DNA of 7,685 bases. It comes from an uncultured Balneolaceae bacterium. Lineage in GTDB: Bacteria > Bacteroidota > Rhodothermia > Balneolales > Balneolaceae. This document shows, in pieces, positions 1-5,718 of the stretch. The translations under genes and the position numbers were made by a program. Below the pieces are notes generated by a model that worked only from the letters and a program-made list of their open reading frames with translations, had not been told where the DNA came from and searched no databases. Position 1 is the first letter of the stretch. Each line of letters opens with the position of its first letter. The stretch lies in NCBI GenBank assembly GCA_937982515.1, contig CALJMB010000031.1, positions 1 through 7,685 on the forward strand, in the 5' to 3' direction.

Positions 1-18
1 TCTTCCCTGCCCACTGTT

Positions 19-55
19 TCGTAATTCGTAATTCGTAATTCGTAATTCGTAATTC
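19..55. repeat. Tandem heptamer repeat (TCGTAAT)x5
   Basis: Five perfect head-to-tail copies of TCGTAAT occupy 19-53, followed by a partial TC. The tract ends four bases before the arsS ATG, so it takes up the place where a ribosome binding site would be. No Shine-Dalgarno-like motif lies between it and the start. A 7-base unit can gain or lose copies by replication slippage, which would change leader length without touching the reading frame of the gene. It is not a CRISPR array because there are no spacers. Confidence 0.95.
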
Positions 56-59
56 ACCC

Positions 60-1112
60 ATGAAATCACTTAAAGCGGAAAACCACAAGTTGTCTCGGCC
101 TGAGGTTCAGCTGGATATCATCAACAATCACTCCGAGAGGCTCAGACAGTTGCCATCATTCCGTGAGAAACTTGAGGAGGCAGATCTCTATCCGCTCAAA
201 CCAACAGGCATAGAGAATTTTCAGATTAATGTCGGGTATATGTGCAACATGACGTGCAAGCACTGCCATGTAGACGCCGGACCGGACCGCAAAGAAATTA
301 TGACAAGAGAGACATTCGAGTACTGCCTCGAAGCATTAAGGGGATCAGATATTCACACTGTTGATCTTACGGGCGGAGCGCCGGAGATGAATCCACATTT
401 CCGGTGGTTTGTAGAGAAGGTTTCAGCCCTGGGAAAGCATATTATTGTTCGGTCTAATCTCACCATCCTGACAACTACCCCAGACTACCAGTCATTGGCC
501 GAATTTTTTGCTGAACACGGAGTGGAGGTGACCTGCTCACTTCCTTTTTACAGCAAATCCAGAACCGACCGCCAGCGGGGAAAGGGTACGTACGATAAGT
601 CGATAACAGCATTGAAAAAATTAAATGCAACAGGTTATGGTGTAGAGGGAACAGGACTGGAGCTGAATCTGGTATATAATCCCGTCGGAGCCTTTCTGCC
701 GGGTAACCAGAAAGAGCTGGAGCATGAATTCAGGCGCGAGTTAAAGCGGAGACATGATATTGTGTTCAACAACCTGTTCACCATTACCAACCTCCCTATC
801 AGCCGGTTTCTTAACTTCTTGTTGATGTCTGGCAATTTGGACGAGTATATGGAGCATCTGATAGCTTCGTTTAATCCGGCTGCCGCCCGGAGCGTGATGT
901 GCAGAAACACCATATCCATTGGATGGGACGGTTCGCTTTACGATTGCGATTTTAATCAGATGCTGGAAATGAAAACCAACCACGGCGCTCCAGCTCATAT
1001 TCGGGATTTTGACGAAACCAAACTGAATAGCCGTGAAATAGTTACCAATCAGCACTGCTTCGGCTGCACGGCCGGGGCCGGAAGCAGCTGCGGTGGGGCT
1101 GTGGTTGAGTGA
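60..1112 (+). CDS. arsS: Arsenosugar biosynthesis radical SAM protein ArsS
   Basis: This is a radical S-adenosylmethionine enzyme of 350 residues. Known members of the family make a carbon-arsenic bond between the 5'-deoxyadenosyl group of SAM and dimethylated arsenic, giving the nucleoside precursor of arsenosugars. The [4Fe-4S]-binding CxxxCxxC motif is C62, C66 and C69, followed by a GGAPE SAM-contact motif at 105-109. The C-terminal cysteine-rich domain contains C281, C296, C333, C336 and C344 and ends with the family signature CFGCTAGAGSSCGG. Some relatives carry selenocysteine; here these positions are ordinary cysteines and no in-frame TGA interrupts the gene. Length is normal for the family. 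The ATG at 60 has no Shine-Dalgarno and abuts a heptamer tract. The two transferase genes downstream fit the same pathway. The fold is certain; the exact substrate is inferred from family and neighbours. Confidence 0.92.
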   Translation: MKSLKAENHKLSRPEVQLDIINNHSERLRQLPSFREKLEEADLYPLKPTGIENFQINVGYMCNMTCKHCHVDAGPDRKEIMTRETFEYCLEALRGSDIHTVDLTGGAPEMNPHFRWFVEKVSALGKHIIVRSNLTILTTTPDYQSLAEFFAEHGVEVTCSLPFYSKSRTDRQRGKGTYDKSITALKKLNATGYGVEGTGLELNLVYNPVGAFLPGNQKELEHEFRRELKRRHDIVFNNLFTITNLPISRFLNFLLMSGNLDEYMEHLIASFNPAAARSVMCRNTISIGWDGSLYDCDFNQMLEMKTNHGAPAHIRDFDETKLNSREIVTNQHCFGCTAGAGSSCGGAVVE

Positions 1113-1129
1113 ACAGGCAATATTTGTGT

Positions 1130-1205
1130 TTAGGAAGCAGTAAACAGTGCCTAATGCGCAGCAGGCAGTAGTTATATTGCGTACTGCGTATTAAATCGAC
1201 CAAAA
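1130..1205. repeat. Degenerate 7-base-period tract between arsS and the next gene
   Basis: Most of the 108-base gap can be laid out in consecutive 7-base units. AGCAGTA (1136-1142), AACAGTG (1143-1149) and GGCAGTA (1164-1170) share a CAGT core, and TGCGTAC (1178-1184) and TGCGTAT (1185-1191) are adjacent near-copies. GCAGTA at 1165-1170 can also pair with TACTGC at 1182-1187 across an 11-base loop. The units are diverged, so this may be an old decayed tandem array. No clear terminator or promoter is visible in the gap. Confidence 0.55.
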
Positions 1206-1220
1206 CTAGCTAAGTACCGA

Positions 1221-1823
1221 ATGCAGCAACGTCCCCTACTCATGATCTTTGTAAAAAACCCGGAGCCGGGAAAGGTTAAGACCCGGCTGGCCAGAACAAC
1301 AGGCCGGGAGAAAGCGCTGGCGATTTATATGAAACTGTTAGCCTATACCCGGAAAATTACAGAGGCTCTGGATATAGACAAACAGGTTTGGTACTCCCGG
1401 CATATCGATGATAGCGATGGATGGAATCCGGAGCTTTACACCAAAAAAGTTCAACAGGGCAATAATCTGGGGGTTCGAATGAAGTACGCCTTTAAAGAGG
1501 CTTTTCGTAACGGATACACCCGGGTAGCGATCATTGGAAGCGACTGCGCAGAACTTTCTTCCGTAATTATTCAACAGGCTTTCGATTTGCTGACAGAACA
1601 GGATGTGGTTGTCGGCCCTTCTGCCGACGGAGGCTATTATCTGTTGGGGATGAATGCTTTCCACCCCATTCTTTTTGATGACATTAAATGGAGCACACCG
1701 GCCGTACTGCCGAAAACATTAGAAATAATTCGGCAAAAGGAGCTCGGTTTACATCTGCTGCCTGAACTGAATGATGTGGATAACGAGGCCGACTGGAAGG
1801 AAGTAAAAGATCGATTTAAATAA
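1221..1823 (+). CDS. TIGR04282-family (DUF2064) arsenosugar biosynthesis glycosyltransferase
   Basis: A 200-residue cytosolic protein with the GT-A / nucleotide-sugar transferase fold. The N-terminal KNPEPGKVKTRLA segment (residues 12-24) is the phosphate-gripping loop typical of the family and resembles nucleotidyltransferase loops. GSDCAEL (106-112) is the metal-binding strand; many relatives have GSDCPDL, so two positions differ, but D108 is kept. GPSADGGYYLLG (132-143) and NDVDNEADW (184-192) are the other conserved blocks. It probably uses a nucleotide-activated sugar or the ribose moiety of the ArsS product, but the donor and acceptor cannot be named from sequence. It sits 108 bases after arsS and 2 bases before a second transferase, so the three are probably one pathway. 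There is no Shine-Dalgarno before the ATG. Family assignment is firm; the reaction is inferred. Confidence 0.88.
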   Translation: MQQRPLLMIFVKNPEPGKVKTRLARTTGREKALAIYMKLLAYTRKITEALDIDKQVWYSRHIDDSDGWNPELYTKKVQQGNNLGVRMKYAFKEAFRNGYTRVAIIGSDCAELSSVIIQQAFDLLTEQDVVVGPSADGGYYLLGMNAFHPILFDDIKWSTPAVLPKTLEIIRQKELGLHLLPELNDVDNEADWKEVKDRFK

Positions 1824-1825
1824 CT

Positions 1826-2509
1826 ATGAATATTAGTGTAATCATTCCGGCTTATAACGAAGCCGAACTGATACGACAGACTGTCTCGGCCATTTTGGAA
1901 AGGGCAGACGGGGCTTTGGCAGAAATCATCGTAGCAGATGGGGGCAGTACAGATAAGACAACAGAATACGCCAGAGCAATGGGTGCAAAAGTTCTGACTT
2001 CACCCAAAGGCCGGGCCGTTCAGATGAATGCGGGCGCCCGAGAGGCTTCAGGCGATATTCTGTACTTTTTACACGCCGATAGCATTCCACCCGAAAAGTT
2101 TGACCGGACAATTACAGAAGCAGTTTCTGAGGGAGATGTCGCCGGTTGTTTCCGCCTTTCTTTTGATAGCCATCATCCTCTGCTTCGATTTTATGCCTGG
2201 TTCACCCGGTTCGATGTAAACGCCTTTCGGTTTGGAGATCAAAGCCTGTTCATTAAAAGGAAGGTGTTTGAAGAAGCTGGCGGATTTCGGGAGGATCATA
2301 TTGTAATGGAAGACAACGAGATGGTGAGACGTGTCAGGAGGAGGTATCGCTTCAGGATCCTCCCCGAATCAGTGACGACCTCGGCAAGAAAGTACCGGGA
2401 AACAGGTATATGTAAACTCCAGCTTGTTTTCACCCTGATATTCCTGGGTTATCACACGGGAATGCCACAGGCAACGCTGTTATCCTGGTATAAAAAATTT
2501 ATCCGGTGA
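1826..2509 (+). CDS. TIGR04283-family (GT2-like) arsenosugar biosynthesis glycosyltransferase
   Basis: A 227-residue family-2 glycosyltransferase. VIIPAYNEA (residues 5-13) opens the nucleotide-sugar binding fold and VADGGSTD (36-43) follows. GRAVQMNAGA (62-71) is diagnostic of this subfamily. FLHADSIPP (81-89) holds the metal-binding D-x-D-like region; FGDQS (136-140), MEDNEM (161-166) and TSARKY (185-190) complete the set. A hydrophobic stretch near 198-213 may sit on the membrane surface, but there is no signal peptide and no clear transmembrane pair. The ATG lies two bases after the stop of the preceding transferase, so the genes are almost certainly co-transcribed and probably translationally coupled. 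The pairing of this family with TIGR04282 and ArsS is a known genomic association. Its precise acceptor is not known to me. Confidence 0.9.
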   Translation: MNISVIIPAYNEAELIRQTVSAILERADGALAEIIVADGGSTDKTTEYARAMGAKVLTSPKGRAVQMNAGAREASGDILYFLHADSIPPEKFDRTITEAVSEGDVAGCFRLSFDSHHPLLRFYAWFTRFDVNAFRFGDQSLFIKRKVFEEAGGFREDHIVMEDNEMVRRVRRRYRFRILPESVTTSARKYRETGICKLQLVFTLIFLGYHTGMPQATLLSWYKKFIR

Positions 2510-2528
2510 CAGAACTTCCTCCCGTGTC

Positions 2529-2542
2529 ATTTAAATTTAAAT
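2529..2542. repeat. 14-base AT-only perfect palindrome
   Basis: ATTTAAATTTAAAT reads the same on both strands and lies 20 bases after the stop of the second glycosyltransferase gene. It could be a protein-binding site, an AT-rich melting point, or two overlapping 7-base units (ATTTAAA, TTTAAAT). It is too AT-rich to form a strong RNA hairpin, so a terminator is unlikely. Confidence 0.6.
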
Positions 2543-2552
2543 AGTACCACCC

Positions 2553-2584
2553 TCATCTGATAGCTGGCCCCGTCCATCGGATGA
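2553..2584 (+). other. Hairpin after the glycosyltransferase operon
   Basis: TCATCTGAT (2553-2561) pairs with ATCGGATGA (2576-2584): nine pairs including one G-U, with a 14-base loop. It lies about 45 bases downstream of the last arsenosugar gene, where a transcript end would be expected. No U-tract follows, so it is not a standard intrinsic terminator. It may protect the mRNA 3' end or be chance. Confidence 0.35.
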
Positions 2585-2700
2585 ATGAAATGGCTATTGG
2601 TGCGATCGCAGCAGTTTCCCGGAAGTGGAGCGACCGCATGAAGTTGTTTCAGCCGATATTCCGGTTGGAAAAAATGAGTCTGGATAAGGTTTTTGCTTGA
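2581..2700 (+). CDS. Possible 39-residue small ORF, unrecognised
   Basis: An ATG-to-TGA frame of 40 codons fills the middle of the gap before folP. The predicted peptide starts MNEMAIGAIAAVSRKW and ends in a basic, amphipathic-looking part (FRLEKMSLDKVFA). I do not recognise it. The frame stays open upstream back to a TAG at 2542-2544, so it could also be the worn tail of a lost gene. There is no ribosome binding site, but none of the real genes here has one either. A short open frame of this length is expected by chance fairly often, so I rate it low. Confidence 0.2.
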   Translation: MNEMAIGAIAAVSRKWSDRMKLFQPIFRLEKMSLDKVFA

Positions 2701-2723
2701 CAGTTTCTTATTAACGTTACACC

Positions 2724-2759
2724 TTCCAACTCTTGCTCAACAAAAAAACTAAGTTGGAA
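2724..2759 (+). promoter_or_regulatory. Inverted repeat in the folP leader
   Basis: TTCCAACT (2724-2731) and AGTTGGAA (2752-2759) are perfect 8-base inverted arms separated by 20 bases that include a run of seven A. The right arm ends five bases before the TTG start of folP, so folding in the mRNA would occupy the ribosome landing zone. GTTGGAAAA in the right arm (2753-2761) is also present as a direct copy at 2664-2672. It could be a protein operator or a translational control hairpin. Confidence 0.45.
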
Positions 2760-2764
2760 AACCC

Positions 2765-3628
2765 TTGCCGTCAGACAACACTATCAGAAGATATTCGTTA
2801 CCTATACGCAATAAAGTCTTAGACTTATCGAATCCTGTTATTATGGGTGTGTTGAACGCGACACCCGATTCATTTTCGGATGGAGGAAGGTTTAACGAGA
2901 CGGACGTTGCCCTGGCTCGCATAGAGCAAATGGTTGCACAGGGAGCCAGAATCATCGATATCGGCGGGGAGTCTACGCGGCCGGGCTCCGAACCGGTGAC
3001 GGAAGAGGAGGAATTGGCGCGGGTGATTCCTGTCCTTGAAAAGGCTATCCCGGAATTTAACAAGGTCTTTTTTTCGATAGATACAACGAAATACCACGTC
3101 GCAGAAGAGGCTCTCAAACTGGGAGTGCATATGGTTAATGACATAAGCGGACTTCAGCAGGAACCACGGCTGGCAGAGCTCTGTTCTCAGTATAACGCGG
3201 GCTATATTTTGATGCATTCGCAGGGAAACCCCAAGACTATGCAGCACAATCCTCATTACAAAGACGTGATAGAAGATATCTATGCTTTTTTCCGGAAGCA
3301 GATAGCATTCGCACGGTCTAAAGGGCTAGAGTCTATAATTCTGGATCCCGGTATAGGATTTGGTAAAACCCAGGAACACAACCTCAGGCTCCTCAGGCAC
3401 CTCGATAAATTTCTGGATTTGGGCAGTCCTTTAATGATTGGAGTATCCCGTAAGTCGATGGTAGGTAAATTGCTGAATGACCGGCCTGTTGGCGGTCGGC
3501 TGATCGGAACTATCGCCATCCATTATCACGCCATGATGCAAGGCGCGAAAATAATCAGGGTTCACGACGTTAAGGAAGCATCTGATTCCGTTTTAGTGTA
3601 TAATGCTCTTACTAATTATGAAGGTTGA
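2765..3628 (+). CDS. folP: Dihydropteroate synthase
   Basis: This cytosolic folate-pathway enzyme condenses p-aminobenzoate with 6-hydroxymethyl-7,8-dihydropterin pyrophosphate to give dihydropteroate; it is the sulfonamide target. All standard blocks of the TIM barrel are present: NATPDSFSDGG (residues 31-41), GGESTRPG (67-74), SIDTTK (104-109), NDISG (125-129), the pterin-binding DPGIGFGK (194-201), GVSRKS (226-231) and RVHDV (265-269). The length, 287 residues, is normal. The start is TTG: it is the first possible start after an in-frame TAA at 2750-2752, and the next Met (residue 27) is inside the first beta strand, so a later ATG would truncate the fold. The leader is A-rich and has an inverted repeat. 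The gene is followed 60 bases later by cdaA on the same strand, a pairing seen widely in Bacteroidota. Confidence 0.96.
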   Translation: MPSDNTIRRYSLPIRNKVLDLSNPVIMGVLNATPDSFSDGGRFNETDVALARIEQMVAQGARIIDIGGESTRPGSEPVTEEEELARVIPVLEKAIPEFNKVFFSIDTTKYHVAEEALKLGVHMVNDISGLQQEPRLAELCSQYNAGYILMHSQGNPKTMQHNPHYKDVIEDIYAFFRKQIAFARSKGLESIILDPGIGFGKTQEHNLRLLRHLDKFLDLGSPLMIGVSRKSMVGKLLNDRPVGGRLIGTIAIHYHAMMQGAKIIRVHDVKEASDSVLVYNALTNYEG

Positions 3629-3670
3629 ATGGTTGATGTTGAATTAGCACATCTATTCAACATTCAACAT
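3624..3670 (+). repeat. Heptamer repeat hairpin between folP and cdaA
   Basis: The spacer is made of GTTGAAT units on the left (3624-3630, 3638-3644, with a shortened GTTGAT between) and of its complement ATTCAAC on the right (3655-3661, 3662-3668). ATGTTGAAT (3636-3644) pairs perfectly with ATTCAACAT (3655-3663) over a 10-base loop. With one bulged base the stem extends by GTTG/CAAC to 13 pairs. The array begins inside the last codons of folP, so the folP stop codon is part of a unit. A T-rich tail is weak, so it is more likely an mRNA stability or attenuation element than a full terminator. Confidence 0.7.
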
Positions 3671-3688
3671 TAATAATTTAACATAAAT

Positions 3689-4507
3689 ATGATCCCCATA
3701 GGCTTTCTGGAATTTGGTATAAAGGATTTCATCGAAGTCCTTATTATTGCCACGATACTGTTTTATCTGTACCGGTGGATACGGGGAACCTTTGCCATAC
3801 AGGCCGCGGTGGGTCTGGTATTTATTATTATTGTTAATGCTGTAGTCAGTGCATTAGGGCTGACTACGATCAACTTTATTCTGCGGGGTATACTCGATGT
3901 CGGGGTCCTGGCGGTATTTATCATCTTTCAACCCGAAATCAGGAAGCTGCTCTACAGCCTGGGACAGAATACCAACCTGGATCGCTTCTTTGTACGCTCC
4001 AACTCCGATACCATCATAGATGAAGTTGTCAATGCCGTTCGTAATATGGCTCATAGTAAAACGGGAGCGTTGATCGTTTTTGCAGGCAGTGCTTCGCTAC
4101 AGGATTTGGTAGACGTGGGTGTGAAACTGGATGCAAAGGTAAACAGTGAATTGTTGCAGACTATCTTTAACAAGAACACGCTACTGCATGACGGGGCCGT
4201 TATCATTCGGAACAATCGTATCGTGGCCGCCAGCTGCTATCTGCCCATTTCGCAGAATCCCAATATTTCTTCCGTATTCGGCACCCGGCACCGGGCAGCA
4301 GTAGGCATTACCGAAACCAACAATGTATTTGTTATTGTTATTTCTGAGGAGAACGGCCGTATATCTATAGCCCGGAATGGCTCCCTCACCAGCGGACTGA
4401 CCATCCAAAAACTCCGCGCTGAAATGCAACAAACACTGGGCGAAGGAAGAGCAGATGAAGAGGACGTGGCTTTCTCATCCCCTCAGTCCGAACTGAACTT
4501 AAGCTGA
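3689..4507 (+). CDS. cdaA: Diadenylate cyclase CdaA (DAC domain, membrane-anchored)
   Basis: Joins two ATP to make cyclic di-AMP, the second messenger controlling potassium, osmolyte and cell-wall balance. Three hydrophobic segments at about residues 12-29, 37-58 and 62-82 anchor the protein in the inner membrane. The cytosolic DAC domain follows with its two diagnostic motifs: DGA (168-170, in LLHDGAVII) and RHR (200-202, in GTRHRAAVG). A polar acidic tail occupies about 252-272. The length of 272 residues is typical of CdaA. The ATG has an A/T-rich leader without Shine-Dalgarno. CdaA dimers must meet to react, so activity is usually tuned by partner proteins such as CdaR or GlmM; neither gene is next door here. 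The gene is the last of the plus-strand block and converges on meaB. Confidence 0.96.
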   Translation: MIPIGFLEFGIKDFIEVLIIATILFYLYRWIRGTFAIQAAVGLVFIIIVNAVVSALGLTTINFILRGILDVGVLAVFIIFQPEIRKLLYSLGQNTNLDRFFVRSNSDTIIDEVVNAVRNMAHSKTGALIVFAGSASLQDLVDVGVKLDAKVNSELLQTIFNKNTLLHDGAVIIRNNRIVAASCYLPISQNPNISSVFGTRHRAAVGITETNNVFVIVISEENGRISIARNGSLTSGLTIQKLRAEMQQTLGEGRADEEDVAFSSPQSELNLS

Positions 4508-4560
4508 TAGTGTACTGATTTTACCCAATCAACAAATCGGTAAATTAGCTAACCATCCCA
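4508..4560. other. Convergent intergenic gap with weak inverted repeat
   Basis: This 53-base AT-rich gap separates the stop codons of cdaA (plus) and meaB (minus). TTTACC (4520-4525) and GGTAAA (4539-4544) can pair over a 13-base loop. The stem is short and lacks a proper T-tract, so it is at best a weak two-way terminator. Nothing else is visible. Confidence 0.3.
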
Positions 4561-5649
4561 TCACCCCATATACAACTTTAGAAGCTGCCGGGCTGCTTTG
4601 AATGAACTCATCTCTCCGCTCAGTACCTTCCGCTCGTATGCATCCAGTTGCGTTTTGATGTCGGGATGATTATAAAAAGCTTCCCTCAGCTGGTTGTCGA
4701 TGGTTTCGTACATCCAGTACTTAGCCTGTCGGTTTCGTCTGGTTTCCCAAAAGTTATGCTCTCTGGTTAATTGGATATAATTCTGAATCAGATTCCATAT
4801 GTCCCCTATTCCCTCCCGAGTAAGGGCGGAACAGGTAGTCACCCGGGGCTTCCACCCCGATTCGGGGGCAGGGTGCAGCCGTAAGGCATTTTTGTATTCC
4901 CGTACCGCTTGCTGAACCTGCTTCTTTGAACTACTGTCGGTTTTATTGATAGCAATGAGATCGGCCATCTCCATGATACCGCGTTTGATGCCTTGTAACT
5001 CATCCCCTGCCCCGGGCAGCATCAGCAGCAGAAAGAAATCGACCATGGAGTGAACGGCGGTCTCAGACTGCCCGACGCCTACCGTTTCTATGAAAATGGT
5101 ATCGAATCCCGCAGCCTCGCAGAGGAAAATGGTTTCCCGCGTCTTGCGGGCTACCCCGCCTAATGAACCGCCGGTAGATGAAGGCCGGATAAAAGCATCA
5201 GGATGGTTACTCAGAGTTTCCATGCGGGTTTTGTCGCCCAGAATACTTCCCCGGGTTCGCGTGCTGCTTGGGTCAATGGCCAGCACGGCAAGCCTGTGCC
5301 CCTCTTGGATGATATGATTACCAAGGGCCTCAATAAACGTGCTTTTGCCAACACCCGGCACGCCCGTAATGCCAATGCGTATGGAATGGCCGGTTTCCGG
5401 CAGACATGCTTCTACAATCTCCTGTGCCAGATCCCGGTGTTCGGGCCTGGTGCTTTCGATGAGGGTAATGGCCCGGCTCAGAACGGTGCGATTGCCTTTT
5501 TTAATGCCGTCTACATAATCCCTGACTGAAAGTTCTTCTCTGCGATTGCGGGCTCTTCCCCGGCTATCAGGATTAATGGAGGGGTTTGAATCCACCCCTT
5601 TGTTTACCGAAAGGGAAGAGTCGTTGGTATGTTTGGATGGATCGGGCAT
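4561..5649 (-). CDS. meaB: Methylmalonyl-CoA mutase-associated GTPase MeaB (ArgK/MMAA family)
   Basis: A G3E-family P-loop GTPase that chaperones methylmalonyl-CoA mutase: it gates adenosylcobalamin delivery and helps eject damaged cofactor. GVPGVGKST (residues 96-104) is the Walker A loop, DPSSTRTRGSILGDKTRM (126-143) is the family signature, ETVGVGQSE (188-196) is the G3/switch region and NKTD (235-238) gives guanine specificity. The C-terminal helical arm (about 300-362) is the dimerisation part. At 362 residues it is longer than many homologues because of a polar, Ser/Asn/Arg-rich N-terminal extension of about 35 residues that looks disordered. A GTG at codon 19 is a possible later start. 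The gene lies 69 bases downstream of the mutase gene on the same strand, so a shared transcript is likely, though a hairpin separates them. Older names such as ArgK or LAO transport ATPase are misleading. Confidence 0.96.
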   Translation of the reverse strand: MPDPSKHTNDSSLSVNKGVDSNPSINPDSRGRARNRREELSVRDYVDGIKKGNRTVLSRAITLIESTRPEHRDLAQEIVEACLPETGHSIRIGITGVPGVGKSTFIEALGNHIIQEGHRLAVLAIDPSSTRTRGSILGDKTRMETLSNHPDAFIRPSSTGGSLGGVARKTRETIFLCEAAGFDTIFIETVGVGQSETAVHSMVDFFLLLMLPGAGDELQGIKRGIMEMADLIAINKTDSSSKKQVQQAVREYKNALRLHPAPESGWKPRVTTCSALTREGIGDIWNLIQNYIQLTREHNFWETRRNRQAKYWMYETIDNQLREAFYNHPDIKTQLDAYERKVLSGEMSSFKAARQLLKLYMG

Positions 5650-5652
5650 TTA

Positions 5653-5667
5653 TCTTAAAGTTTAAGA
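5653..5667. promoter_or_regulatory. 15-base palindrome at the meaB start
   Basis: TCTTAAA-G-TTTAAGA is a perfect inverted repeat with a single central base. Its near edge is three bases from the meaB start codon on the minus strand, across the ribosome landing zone. The one-base centre suits a dimeric DNA-binding protein better than an RNA hairpin, but a five-pair stem with a five-base loop is also possible. No factor can be named. Confidence 0.45.
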
Positions 5668-5676
5668 CCATTTAAT

Positions 5677-5700
5677 AAGCCTCCCCTCAAGGGGAGGCTT
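5677..5700 (-). terminator. Strong intercistronic hairpin between mutase gene and meaB
   Basis: AAGCCTCCCC (5677-5686) and GGGGAGGCTT (5691-5700) form ten perfect pairs around a four-base loop, the strongest RNA structure in the window. In minus-strand transcription it starts about 18 bases after the mutase stop and is followed by CTTATTAAAT, which is only partly U-rich. It could partly terminate, leaving meaB at a lower level, or stabilise the upstream mutase mRNA. GC-rich palindromes of this CCTCCCC/GGGGAGG form are common between genes in Bacteroidota-type genomes, so it may belong to a repeated family. Confidence 0.7.
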
Positions 5701-5718
5701 TATATCAGTTAACAGATC

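Noticed and set aside
19..55. CRISPR-like repeat array
   Set aside because: The 7-base units are directly adjacent with no spacers and no cas genes are present.
635..1055. Minus-strand frames inside arsS
   Set aside because: They lie opposite a clearly coding radical SAM gene, show no family features and have no plausible leader.
2601..2610. TGCGATCGCA palindrome resembling the cyanobacterial HIP1 repeat
   Set aside because: I noticed only this one copy in the window and the gene content is not cyanobacterial; a chance palindrome is enough.
2697..2725. TTGACA box as a sigma-70 promoter for folP
   Set aside because: The TTGACA at 2697-2702 is exact, but at 16-18 bases spacing there is no TATAAT-like -10, and this lineage often uses different promoter consensus.
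4508..4560. Strong bidirectional terminator between cdaA and meaB
   Set aside because: Only a six-pair AT-rich stem is present, without T-tracts on either side.
5203..5529. Plus-strand frame opposite meaB
   Set aside because: It is antisense to the GTPase motifs and has no recognisable domain; the conserved protein is on the other strand.
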